Part shown: piece by piece, positions 6,375-15,171 of the stretch
Layout of the letters: each line of letters starts with the position of its first letter
How positions within the stretch are numbered: the stretch's first letter is position 1
Assembly (NCBI GenBank): GCA_002491945.1
Contig: DKWX01000027.1
Location: forward strand, 3,344-40,111
Direction of reading: 5' to 3'
From: Porphyromonadaceae bacterium UBA7141
GTDB taxonomy: Bacteria; Bacteroidota; Bacteroidia; Bacteroidales; Muribaculaceae
DNA length: 36,768 nt
The notes under the pieces: model-generated
Told to the model about the DNA's origin: nothing
The model's database searches: none
Seen by the model: the letters and a program-made list of their open reading frames with translations, nothing else
Position numbers and translations under genes: made by a program

Positions 6375-8492
6375 ATGGATTTTAAGCTTACTTCTGAATA
6401 TCAGCCCACCGGCGACCAGCCGGAGGCCATCGCCGAACTTGTGGCAGGTCTGAACGGGGGGACCCCCCATCAGACACTGCTCGGCGTGACCGGTTCGGGA
6501 AAGACTTTCACCATGGCCAATGTAATTCAGCAGGTGAGACGCCCTACCCTTATCCTTTCGCACAACAAGACTCTGGCAGCTCAGCTTTATGGGGAAATGA
6601 AAAGTTTCTTCCCTGATAATTCCGTGCAGTATTTTGTCAGTTATTACGACTATTATCAGCCGGAGGCTTATATACCGACAAGTGACAAGTATATCGAAAA
6701 AGACCTGCAGATAAATGAGCAGATCGACAAGCTGCGCCTCGCCACTACAGCTGCTCTGCTCTCCGGGCGACGCGATGTGATTGTGGTGTCGAGTGTGAGT
6801 TGCATTTATGGCATGGGCAATCCCGAGGATTTCTCACAGAGCGTTGTGAAAATCGCCGTCGGCCAGAAAATCAGCCGAAATGCGCTGCTGCGCCGTCTGG
6901 TCGACTCGCTATATAGCCGCACTACCGCCGAGCTGGGACGAGGACAGTTCCGGGTCAAGGGGGATACTGTCGACATCTTGCTGAGCTTTGAGGAAATCCG
7001 GCTCCGGGTGACGTTCTGGGGGGATGAGATTGAGAAAATACAGACTGTCGACCCCGCTTCCGGTGCCACGCTCAGCAATCTGGAAGGTTTTAATATTTAT
7101 CCGGCCAATATATTTGTGACTTCAAAGGAACGCACTGACCAGGCCGTCGACCAGATTACGCTTGATCTTGGCGCTCAGGTGGAGTTCTTCCGCAATGAAG
7201 GCAAGATTCTGGAAGCCGAACGCCTCCGGGAGAGGGTGACGTATGATCTGGAAATGATTAAGGAACTGGGACACTGCAGCGGCATCGAGAATTATTCGCG
7301 CTATTTCGACGGCCGGGCATCTGGCGAACGCCCGTTCTGTCTGCTCGATTATTTCCCGAAGGATTATCTTACAATCATCGATGAGAGCCACGTCACGCTC
7401 CCTCAGATACGCGGAATGTATGGCGGCGACCTATCGCGCAAGATGAATCTTGTGGAGTACGGATTCCGTCTGCCGGCGGCAATCGACAATCGCCCGCTGA
7501 AGTTCGATGAGTTCGAGCGCCTTACGAATCAGGTCATTTACGTAAGCGCTACACCCGGAGATTATGAGCTGCAGCTTTCTGAAGGTATCGTGACCGAGCA
7601 GGTGATTCGTCCGACAGGTCTGCTTGACCCTGAGATAGAGGTGCGCCCCACGATGAATCAGATTGATGACCTGATGGAGGAAATACGTCTGCGAATTGAG
7701 TCGGATGAAAGAGTCCTGGTGACTACGCTCACTAAGCGTATGGCTGAGGAACTCAACGATCATCTGCAGAAGTGGGGAGTCCGTTGCTCATACATTCATT
7801 CGGATGTGGACACTCTCGACCGCATACGCATACTTGAAGACCTGCGCAACGGAGTATACGATGTGCTGATTGGCGTCAACCTGCTTCGCGAGGGGCTTGA
7901 TTTGCCGCAGGTCAGTCTGGTGGCTATCCTTGATGCCGACAAGGAAGGGTTTCTCCGCAATCACCGTTCTCTGACCCAGACGGCAGGACGCGCTGCCCGG
8001 AATGTCAACGGCAAGGTGATTATGTATGCCGACCGTATCACTGATTCGATGCGGCTTACAATCGATGAGACACTGCGCCGACGCAAAAAGCAGATGGATT
8101 ACAATAAGGCTCACGGCATCGTGCCTATGCCTATCGTGAAGCGTTCGAATACCGACCTTATCGACATCTACCCGGGCGGCGAGCCGGAGACGGCTTCTGC
8201 TGTAAGAAGAGGCGTGTCGGTCACTGCGCCACGCAATATGGCGCCTTCGCGCGAACGGAGCAGTCTGCCCCGCCCATATCTCGAACCGGCAGAGCCGCAA
8301 CATTTCGTGGCCGACCCGGTGACGGAATATATGACACCCGATGAGATTCGAGTTCGTATCGACAAGGTGAACAGCGACATGATTGCAGCGGCCAAACGCA
8401 CCGACTTCATCGAAGCGGCGCAACTGCGCGACGAGCTTCTGGCTTTGCGAGAACTCCTTGAAGGTAAAACCGACAAATCACACTCTGATTGA
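6375..8492 (+). CDS. uvrB: Excinuclease ABC subunit B
   Basis: 705 residues. The damage-verifying helicase-like subunit of nucleotide excision repair; it is loaded by UvrA and recruits UvrC. Domains in order: Walker A GVTGSGKT (37-44), the family's DNA-clamping beta-hairpin with YYDYYQPEAYIP (90-101), the DEAD-like box Asp336-Glu-Ser-His339, helicase motifs such as SATPGDYEL, TLTKRMAEELNDHL and the arginine-finger region QTAGRAARN, and a C-terminal UVR motif (about 655-695, VNSDMIAAAKRTDFIEAAQLRDEL) that contacts UvrC. All key elements are present. The next gene starts one base after its stop, so uvrB and ygiQ are one transcript. No SOS-type box that I can recognise lies upstream. Confidence 0.98.
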   Translation: MDFKLTSEYQPTGDQPEAIAELVAGLNGGTPHQTLLGVTGSGKTFTMANVIQQVRRPTLILSHNKTLAAQLYGEMKSFFPDNSVQYFVSYYDYYQPEAYIPTSDKYIEKDLQINEQIDKLRLATTAALLSGRRDVIVVSSVSCIYGMGNPEDFSQSVVKIAVGQKISRNALLRRLVDSLYSRTTAELGRGQFRVKGDTVDILLSFEEIRLRVTFWGDEIEKIQTVDPASGATLSNLEGFNIYPANIFVTSKERTDQAVDQITLDLGAQVEFFRNEGKILEAERLRERVTYDLEMIKELGHCSGIENYSRYFDGRASGERPFCLLDYFPKDYLTIIDESHVTLPQIRGMYGGDLSRKMNLVEYGFRLPAAIDNRPLKFDEFERLTNQVIYVSATPGDYELQLSEGIVTEQVIRPTGLLDPEIEVRPTMNQIDDLMEEIRLRIESDERVLVTTLTKRMAEELNDHLQKWGVRCSYIHSDVDTLDRIRILEDLRNGVYDVLIGVNLLREGLDLPQVSLVAILDADKEGFLRNHRSLTQTAGRAARNVNGKVIMYADRITDSMRLTIDETLRRRKKQMDYNKAHGIVPMPIVKRSNTDLIDIYPGGEPETASAVRRGVSVTAPRNMAPSRERSSLPRPYLEPAEPQHFVADPVTEYMTPDEIRVRIDKVNSDMIAAAKRTDFIEAAQLRDELLALRELLEGKTDKSHSD

Positions 8493-8493
8493 C

Positions 8494-10494
8494 ATGAATC
8501 CACGTTACGACAAATCACTATATCTCCCGACAACACGCGAGGAGATGGACCGCCTCGGGTGGGACCGTGCGGATATCATACTTTTTTCGGGCGATGCCTA
8601 CGTCGACCATCCTTCGTTCGGTGCCGCCGTAATCGGAAGAGTCCTTCAGGCTCAGGGCTATAAGGTGGCTATCGTGCCGCAGCCTAACTGGCGCGATGAC
8701 CTGAGAGATTTCCGAAAGCTCGGAGAGCCGCGCCTGTTCTTCGGCGTGTCGCCGGGGGCTATGGATTCAATGGTGAACCATTACACTGCCAACCGGCGTC
8801 TGCGTCACGATGACGCATATACGGCCGGAGGCCGCCATGGCGCACGCCCCGATTATCCCTCGGTGGTATATTCCAAGATATTAAAGCAACTGTATCCGCA
8901 CGTTCCGGTAATCGGCGGCGGCATAGAGTGCTCGCTTAGGCGCGTGTCGCACTATGACTATTGGTCGGATTCTCTCCGCCCCTCTATTCTTGCCGAGGCT
9001 CCTATGGATATGCTTGTCTACGGCATGGGTGAGCGCACTGTGGTGGAACTGGCGCGTCGGCTTGATGCGGGAGAAAAGATTAAGGATATCACGGATGTGG
9101 CGCAGACGGCTTTTCTAACTTCCGAGGCTCCCGATTCGCCGACAGAAGATATCGTACTGGCTTCTTTCGAGGACTGCCGACGCGACAAGTCGCTACAGGC
9201 TCGAAATTTCCGCGATGTGGAGACTGAGTCCAACCGAATGCACGGCCACCGGATGTGGCAAGCCACTGGTGGACGCTATGTTTGCATAAATCCGATGTTG
9301 CCTCAGATGACGCCGGAGGAAATCGACGCCTCTTTCGACCTCCCCTACACTCGCTATCCGCATCCGCGATACAAGGGGAAGACAATCCCGGCCTACGACA
9401 TGATACGCCATTCGGTCAACATGCACCGAGGATGCTTTGGCGGATGCGCTTTCTGCACTATCTCTGCACATCAGGGGAAGTTTATCGCCTCCCGCTCCAA
9501 GGAATCGATCATGCGCGAGGTGCGGCAGGTGACGCAGATGGATGATTTCAAAGGCTACATATCAGATCTGGGCGGACCCTCGGCCAATATGTATGGCATG
9601 AAGGGACGCGACTTGGAGAGATGCGCTCGTTGCCTGCGCCCGTCATGTCTGCATCCCCGGCCATGTCCGAACCTTGACAACGACCATTCCCGTCTCCTTG
9701 ATATATATAAAGCCGTGGATGCTATGCCTGAGGTGAAGAAGGCGTTCGTCGGGAGTGGCGTGCGCTATGACCTGGCTATGGCCGCTTCAGGAAATCCGGC
9801 CACCGATAAGATTAACCGCGAGTATCTGCGCCAGCTGATTGCCCGACATGTGAGCGGACGCCTCAAAGTGGCTCCCGAGCATACATCCGATGATGTGCTC
9901 GACGTGATGCGCAAACCTTCGTTTGAACTTTTCTACAAGTTCAAGCAGTTGTTCGACAAAATAAATCTGCGTGAGGGGCTGCGTCAGCAGCTGATACCTT
10001 ATTTCATCTCTTCGCATCCCGGTTGCAGGGAAGAAGATATGGCCGAATTGGCAGCAATCACTAAGAATCTTGACTTCCATCTCGAACAGGTGCAGGATTT
10101 CACTCCTACGCCAATGACCGTATCTACCGAAATCTATTATACCGGCATACATCCATATACCGGCAAACCTGTATACACAGCCCGCAACGAGCATGAGAAA
10201 CTGGCTCAGCGTCAGTATTTCTTCTGGTATAAGCCTGAGGCGCGCCGTGATATCGTAAATTCTCTGCGGCGCCTGCACCGTCTTGACCTGCTGAAGGCTC
10301 TCTACCCCGGAGGAACAACTTCTGTAGCGGAACCTTCGCGTAGCTATAACCCGAATTTCAAACCTGCCGACGGCCCACGCCGCCCACATATGGAAACCGG
10401 TTCCGACAGCCATGCAGGTAGCGGAAGAAAGGAGAAAGGGGAAATAGCGACACGCCCGGCCGGCAGAAAAAATAACCGTAAATCAAAACCATAA
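8494..10494 (+). CDS. ygiQ: YgiQ-family radical SAM protein
   Basis: 666 residues from the ATG at 8494. The N-terminal part (SLYLPTTREEMDRLGWDRADIILFSGDAYVDHPSF, read as two blocks) is the UPF0313/YgiQ N-terminal domain. The radical SAM cluster motif CxxxCxxC is at Cys314, Cys318 and Cys321 (RGCFGGCAFC), and a Lys/Arg/Pro-rich tail follows the DUF3362-type C-terminal region. Members of this family carry a 4Fe-4S cluster that cleaves S-adenosylmethionine; the substrate is not established. An upstream extension to 8383 would overlap the UVR motif of uvrB in another frame, and MNPRYDKS is one base after the uvrB stop, so I chose that start. Likely operon with uvrB and the downstream peptidase. 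Confidence 0.93.
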   Translation: MNPRYDKSLYLPTTREEMDRLGWDRADIILFSGDAYVDHPSFGAAVIGRVLQAQGYKVAIVPQPNWRDDLRDFRKLGEPRLFFGVSPGAMDSMVNHYTANRRLRHDDAYTAGGRHGARPDYPSVVYSKILKQLYPHVPVIGGGIECSLRRVSHYDYWSDSLRPSILAEAPMDMLVYGMGERTVVELARRLDAGEKIKDITDVAQTAFLTSEAPDSPTEDIVLASFEDCRRDKSLQARNFRDVETESNRMHGHRMWQATGGRYVCINPMLPQMTPEEIDASFDLPYTRYPHPRYKGKTIPAYDMIRHSVNMHRGCFGGCAFCTISAHQGKFIASRSKESIMREVRQVTQMDDFKGYISDLGGPSANMYGMKGRDLERCARCLRPSCLHPRPCPNLDNDHSRLLDIYKAVDAMPEVKKAFVGSGVRYDLAMAASGNPATDKINREYLRQLIARHVSGRLKVAPEHTSDDVLDVMRKPSFELFYKFKQLFDKINLREGLRQQLIPYFISSHPGCREEDMAELAAITKNLDFHLEQVQDFTPTPMTVSTEIYYTGIHPYTGKPVYTARNEHEKLAQRQYFFWYKPEARRDIVNSLRRLHRLDLLKALYPGGTTSVAEPSRSYNPNFKPADGPRRPHMETGSDSHAGSGRKEKGEIATRPAGRKNNRKSKP

Positions 10495-10524
10495 AACACG
10501 AACCGTAAAAACAACCAATTATTC

Positions 10525-12669
10525 ATGAACAAATTCCTGATTCCCATGGGTATCGCAATCCTCCCGGCTCTGATGGCCGGTTGCGGGGCGAAGGACAACC
10601 AGGGCGGCAATGCTCTGATTGAAAAGCCCGAAGTAAAAATCGAGAACGGGATGCTCACTCCTGAGGTTCTGGAGGCCTTCGGCCGCATAAGCGAGGTGAC
10701 CCCCTCGCCCGACGGCAAAATCATAGCCTTTACCCTTACATATGAGAGCATCGAACAGAACAAGGGAAATTCCGAAATCTACACGATGAAGCCCGATGGC
10801 TCCGACATGCAACGCCTGACACACACTGAATCATCGGAGGGAAATCTGGCCTGGATTGACAATGGAGAGCGCCTGGCATATATCGCCACCGACAAGGAGA
10901 CTGAAAAGCCTCAGGTGTTTACAATGAAACCCGACGGCAGCGATCCACGTCGCGCCACAAATATGGAAAATGGTGTGGAATGCTTCAAGTTCTCACCTGA
11001 CGGCAAGAAAATCGTGGTGGCATCGGCTATCAAACCCTATAATGAGAACGATGAATTGCTGAAGGATCTGCCCAAGACCACCGGACGTGTCGTGGACGAC
11101 CTGATGTACAAGCATTGGGACGAGTGGGTCGCTGAAATACCACACCCTTTCATTGGCGACTTTGACGGCAACGAGGCCTCCAATCTCACTGACATAATGA
11201 AGGATGAACCCTTTGAATGTCCGATGCGCCCATTTGGCGGCGCAGAGTCGTTTGCTTTCTCCCCCGACAGCAAGCAACTTATCTACGTAAGCCGCAAACA
11301 GAAGGGGATGGACTATGCGTTCTCTACCGACTCCAACCTCTACCTCTACGATATCGCCCAGGGGAAGACTGTGAAAAATCTCACAGAGGGGATGCCCGGA
11401 TACGATACTGACCCTGTATTCTCGCCCGATGGAAAGCAGCTTGCATTCCTCTCGATGGCCACAGCTAAATATGAGTCTGACAAGAAGCGCCTCATGATTA
11501 TGGATATGGCCTCTTATGAGATGCGCGACATCACGGCTCAGTGGAAATACTGGCCTGAGGAAATCAGTTGGGAAAGTGATGGCAAGACTATACTTTTTGC
11601 CGGTTACTGCGAAGGGACAATGCCTGTGTTCCGCATTTCTGTGGCCGATGGCGCTGTCACTCAGCTTACCGAGGGAATGTGGGATTATCACCGCGTGATT
11701 CCTTTCGGCGACAAGGTGCTCGCCCTGCGCCACAATATGCTGCAGCCAGATGAGCTGACAGCTATTCCGGCTGCCGGCGGCGAGGTAAGCCAGATTACTG
11801 AGATTAATAAGGATATCCTTTCGCAGCTGGCAGAGGTGAAGGTGGAGAAGCGCATGGTGCCCACCACCGATGGTAAGGAAATGACCGCCTGGATGATTCT
11901 TCCGGCCAATTTCGATGCCACGAAGCAGTATCCGGCTATCGTGTACTGTCAGGGTGGCCCGCAGCAGGCGGTAAGCCAGTTCTGGAGCTACCGATGGAAT
12001 TTCCGCATCATGGCGGCCAACGGATATGTGGTAATCGCTCCCAACCGTCGCGGTGTGCCGGGATTCGGCGAGGAGTGGAACCGACAGATCTCTGGCGACT
12101 ATGGCGGTCAGAACATGAAGGACTATCTCTCGGCGGCCGATTATATAGCTGCCCAGCCGTATGTGGATGCTAAACGTATCGGTGCGATCGGCGCCAGCTA
12201 TGGCGGATTCTCAGTTTACTGGCTTGCCGGACATCATGAAGGCCGCTTCGCAGCTCTGGTGGCTCACGCCGGAATTTTCAATGTGGAGGCTCAGTATCTT
12301 GAGACGGAAGAAATGTGGTTTGCTGATTTCGATCTCGGCGGTCCATACTGGGATAAGGAGAATGCTGTGGCTCAGCGCACTTATGCCACTTCGCCCCATA
12401 AGTTTGTCGACAAATGGACTGCTCCGATTCTGGTGACTGTAGGCGAACTCGACTATCGCATCCTTGCCTCTCAAGGAATGATGGCTTTCAATGCCGCTAA
12501 AATGCGCGGTCTGGAGGCTGAGATGCTGGTTTTCCCGGATGAAAACCACTGGGTACTCAAACCTCAGAATGCCATCCTGTGGCAGCGCGTATTCTTCCGC
12601 TTCCTCGACAAATATCTCAAGGCAGCTCCCGCAGCCGATGCTCTGGCTGCATCCGACTCCGCAAAGTAA
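10525..12669 (+). CDS. S9 family (prolyl oligopeptidase-type) serine peptidase lipoprotein
   Basis: 714 residues. The N-terminus is a lipoprotein signal with lipobox LMAGC, acylated Cys20, so the enzyme is probably anchored in the envelope. Residues about 45-430 form a beta-propeller with PD40/WD40-like repeats (SPDGKIIAF, SPDGKKIVVA, SPDSKQLIYV, SPDGKQLAFL). The C-terminal alpha/beta-hydrolase domain has the catalytic triad Ser558 (GASYGG), Asp643 (GELDYR) and His675 (DENHW). The layout is that of dipeptidyl or acylaminoacyl peptidases of family S9, which cleave short peptides; S9 peptidases of gut Bacteroidales include DPP4-like enzymes, but the exact specificity cannot be read here. It starts 30 bases after ygiQ and is followed by a terminator, so it closes that transcript. 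Confidence 0.93.
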   Translation: MNKFLIPMGIAILPALMAGCGAKDNQGGNALIEKPEVKIENGMLTPEVLEAFGRISEVTPSPDGKIIAFTLTYESIEQNKGNSEIYTMKPDGSDMQRLTHTESSEGNLAWIDNGERLAYIATDKETEKPQVFTMKPDGSDPRRATNMENGVECFKFSPDGKKIVVASAIKPYNENDELLKDLPKTTGRVVDDLMYKHWDEWVAEIPHPFIGDFDGNEASNLTDIMKDEPFECPMRPFGGAESFAFSPDSKQLIYVSRKQKGMDYAFSTDSNLYLYDIAQGKTVKNLTEGMPGYDTDPVFSPDGKQLAFLSMATAKYESDKKRLMIMDMASYEMRDITAQWKYWPEEISWESDGKTILFAGYCEGTMPVFRISVADGAVTQLTEGMWDYHRVIPFGDKVLALRHNMLQPDELTAIPAAGGEVSQITEINKDILSQLAEVKVEKRMVPTTDGKEMTAWMILPANFDATKQYPAIVYCQGGPQQAVSQFWSYRWNFRIMAANGYVVIAPNRRGVPGFGEEWNRQISGDYGGQNMKDYLSAADYIAAQPYVDAKRIGAIGASYGGFSVYWLAGHHEGRFAALVAHAGIFNVEAQYLETEEMWFADFDLGGPYWDKENAVAQRTYATSPHKFVDKWTAPILVTVGELDYRILASQGMMAFNAAKMRGLEAEMLVFPDENHWVLKPQNAILWQRVFFRFLDKYLKAAPAADALAASDSAK

Positions 12670-12753
12670 GCCACTCTACATAGCAGGCACGGCTAACTAT
12701 CAAGCCGGCTAATGAACCTTTTATATCCTGTACTCAGGATTCCCCGTTTTCCG

Positions 12754-12796
12754 CCCCACGGCACCATTCCGGTACCGTGGGGAATATTTTATCTTA
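12754..12796 (+). terminator. Intrinsic terminator after the S9 peptidase gene
   Basis: CCCCACGG (12754-12761) pairs with CCGTGGGG (12775-12782), and ACC/GGT extends the stem after one mismatch. A T-rich stretch (12785-12796) follows. It lies about 85 bases beyond the stop codon. Confidence 0.8.
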
Positions 12797-12873
12797 TCGT
12801 ATTAAATTAATCATTATTATACAAATAATATATTACACATCACACATTTACCACTGAATTTTCCCACATCTTT

Positions 12874-12905
12874 TTTGGATTTTATATATTTTTTGTTTAA
12901 CTTTA
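12874..12905 (+). promoter_or_regulatory. Promoter of the 13-15 kb accessory genes (TTTG-N20-TAACTTTA)
   Basis: TTTG (12874-12877) is followed after 20 bases by TAACTTTA (12898-12905), one mismatch from TAnnTTTG. Transcription from here would have an AT-rich leader of about 150 nt before the ATG at 13065. Besides this, 12797-13064 is markedly AT-rich and I see no gene in it. Confidence 0.55.
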
Positions 12906-13064
12906 CAGCATTCAAAAAAATAGGAAAATGCCTTATCATTAAGCGATTTCTTTTTTTGACTATCATTTACAAACGCCATTATTTGATATTCGGCAATATA
13001 TAATCCATTCGATTTACATTTTGTCATAATATCTTAGTATCACCCCATAAATCACACTAACCTT

Positions 13065-13430
13065 ATGAAATTTACAACGAAAGTCATCGGAGCGTTAGTT
13101 CTACCCCTGCTACTGACAGGGTGCTCGGAAGCGACACCATTAGAAAATCAACTAATTTATTTGTTGTAAGCAAACTTTTAACCCAAGATGTCTCTACCTA
13201 CAGCAAACTGACCGACAAGCTGATTTCAGGACCCATGAAAGAATACTGGTTGTATTGCCTGTGGTCTGAAACAGCAGATGCCAACGGTTATTATCGTTAT
13301 GATAAAGAGGCCGACGAACTTAATGTAACTTACTCTAAAAAGCCCAAGCTATTAGAAAGGCTATATCTTTTTGGGGGATTGCGACAAGACCATACTTCAG
13401 GGCTATAACGATCTAAATGCAAAGATATGA
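13065..13430 (+). pseudogene. Small lipoprotein gene with two compensating frameshifts
   Basis: The ATG at 13065 opens a lipoprotein signal peptide (MKFTTKVIGALVLPLLLTGC) with lipobox LLTGC and Cys20, but this frame stops after 34 codons. From about 13121-13168 a different frame carries protein-like sequence (TYSKLTDKLISGPMKEYW, YYRYDKEADELNVTYSKKP) up to a T5-G5 run near 13369-13378. After that run the original frame gives GDCDKTILQGYNDLNAKI and a TGA at 13428-13430 that overlaps the next start as ATGA. A loss of one base near 13121-13168 and a gain of one base at the T/G run would restore a 121-residue lipoprotein. No family is recognised. Either the gene is decaying or the bases are assembly errors; the perfect stop-start overlap argues that the restored reading is ancestral. 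Confidence 0.6.
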
Positions 13431-14914
13431 AACGACTGTTTTTAACAACTATGTTATTGGTGTCAGTTGCATTGGCATACGCCGTTGCAAGCACGAAGCC
13501 ATGGAACTCCGACATGAGAAATCAGGTCGTATGCGTGATCGGGGATTTCAATGACTGGCAACTTCCGAATCAGGAATCCGACAATGGTGCCGTCATTCTC
13601 GCCGGGTCTCAGGGAGTGAATGTGTTCTCATATAAAGGCTCAATGTATTTACCTCAGGGAGATACGGCTTTCGCACTATACCGACTGGATGACACCACGT
13701 ATGAACCCCTTGCTGTAAGTGCGGCTCTTACTCCATCTTTCGAACTGACCGATGAATCGGGACCCGCCGATTATCCGGCTGAGTATATGGAGTACTGCGC
13801 AAACAATGCCGCAGACCCCTTACAATATCAACCGGAAACGTATATTGAATCCAATGGTATGACGCTGTATTCCAATACAGAAAGGGATCCTGACCTTATG
13901 CAGCCTTTCGTAATCCGCAATTGGCCCGGTGGCAAAATTGATATTTCTACCGACAATGACAACCGCATGCAATTAAGGAGCGATTGTGCTCAGGCATATC
14001 AGCCTGTAAGCGACCGGAATATATATGCTATCATTCAGATTGACGGAACACCTGTTCAGCTTGCCGAGATTCTATATTTACGCAGTTTGCATTTCCACAC
14101 ATATTACGGTGGGTATGCAAAAAAACTCTCAATAATCTTCTCAACTGAGAAATCTCTTGATCCCGCTCCTGAAAATCGCTACGGCGCACCCCGGCCGTTC
14201 TATTCTTACTCCTCCATTTTTGCCCCTGCCGGCCAGACCACAGGTATGGTGAAAGGTGGATATCCATATGTTTTTGAGTTTGAGGAACTTGTCAGTTTCT
14301 CTATTCATGCAGACTGGATATCAGGAAGATTCACACTCACCCGCCATGATAATACGCTTAGTGATGAGTATGAAATCATCACCTTCTCCGATGGCGTGAC
14401 CAATGTCGAATATACACGTGTCGACCCGTCCACCGGATTTCTCCCCCCTATTGAAGTGGAGGGCAAGGAAGTATCGGTCTCAGTAAAAAATCCGGGAACA
14501 AAACCGGAATATCCGCTCCTGTATGAAAGATATTATGGCCACAATATGGTGGAAGATGATTTACTGTACCGATCGGAAGAAAGACGGCCTGAATGCGACT
14601 ATGATAAGTTTTATCCTTCACACCGTAGCAAAAAACCCTACTCCGCCTCATTCCGCACATTTGGCAAGCTTACCGTAGAGTTATCTCCGCTTTACGAAAT
14701 CTGCTACTGCCATTATGATGGTGAGTTAGATGAGGATCGTCTCCTGCCGGCAGCGGTTGATTCTATTGACTTTGATGCTGACTTGGGAACTGGTCCGTCT
14801 ATCAACAACGATACCGAGTATTTCGACCTATTCGGCCATAAGATTCAGGGACCACAACAAGGCCCGTATATTGTAAAATCAGGAAATAAGGTTATAAAGA
14901 TGATAGGAAAATAA
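13427..14914 (+). CDS. Exported protein of unknown function, CBM48-like start and T9SS-like tail
   Basis: 495 residues. A signal peptide covers about residues 1-22 (MKRLFLTTMLLVSVALAYA). Just after it, VVCVIGDFNDWQLP resembles the start of E-set/CBM48-type glycan-binding domains (GDFNxW), which is only a suggestion. The middle shows beta-rich segments without recognisable family motifs. The end, TEYFDLFGHKIQGPQQG followed by PYIVKSGNKVIKMIGK, resembles short C-terminal modules of Bacteroidales secreted proteins (YFDLxGxxV ... GxYI ... GNKVxK) linked to type IX-like export. The start overlaps the stop of the preceding broken lipoprotein gene by ATGA, so the two were probably translationally coupled and may act together at the cell surface. 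The region is more AT-rich than its flanks and is bounded by terminators, which fits acquired DNA. Confidence 0.7.
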   Translation: MKRLFLTTMLLVSVALAYAVASTKPWNSDMRNQVVCVIGDFNDWQLPNQESDNGAVILAGSQGVNVFSYKGSMYLPQGDTAFALYRLDDTTYEPLAVSAALTPSFELTDESGPADYPAEYMEYCANNAADPLQYQPETYIESNGMTLYSNTERDPDLMQPFVIRNWPGGKIDISTDNDNRMQLRSDCAQAYQPVSDRNIYAIIQIDGTPVQLAEILYLRSLHFHTYYGGYAKKLSIIFSTEKSLDPAPENRYGAPRPFYSYSSIFAPAGQTTGMVKGGYPYVFEFEELVSFSIHADWISGRFTLTRHDNTLSDEYEIITFSDGVTNVEYTRVDPSTGFLPPIEVEGKEVSVSVKNPGTKPEYPLLYERYYGHNMVEDDLLYRSEERRPECDYDKFYPSHRSKKPYSASFRTFGKLTVELSPLYEICYCHYDGELDEDRLLPAAVDSIDFDADLGTGPSINNDTEYFDLFGHKIQGPQQGPYIVKSGNKVIKMIGK

Positions 14915-14934
14915 TCCTTCCGCGACCACGAAAA

Positions 14935-14971
14935 AGCAGGAGACCTTGTCAATCTGACAGAGCCTCCTGCT
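14935..14971 (+). terminator. Hairpin after the unknown exported protein
   Basis: AGCAGGAG (14935-14942) pairs with CTCCTGCT (14964-14971), and TGTC/GACA pair within the loop. It begins 21 bases after the stop. Only a weak T-rich tail follows, so termination is likely but not certain. Confidence 0.6.
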
Positions 14972-15122
14972 GTCATTCTACCCGGCCAGCTGCCATCCTC
15001 CCGATTGCTTCCGGATGCATTTGCAATGACAAAGCATGCATAGGCATATTACTACAGTTTCATTTCCACGTAATATTCGCCATAAATTATTCTATATTTT
15101 CGCATTTTGCATTTTTTAACCC

Positions 15123-15130
15123 TATCTTTG
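15123..15130 (+). promoter_or_regulatory. Probable -7 element (TATCTTTG) of the modular surface-protein gene
   Basis: TATCTTTG fits TAnnTTTG and lies 41 bases before the start at 15172, the same spacing as for uvrB. The -33 region is T-rich but lacks a clean TTTG at 19-21 bases. Apart from this and the hairpin at 14935-14971, 14915-15171 holds nothing I can identify. Confidence 0.5.
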
Positions 15131-15171
15131 CCAATATAGCCGCAAGGCATCACTTTTTAAACTATATCATT

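Noticed and set aside
6081..6563. 160-codon minus-strand frame over the uvrB promoter and start
   Set aside because: It overlaps the start of uvrB in antisense and its translation lacks recognisable features.
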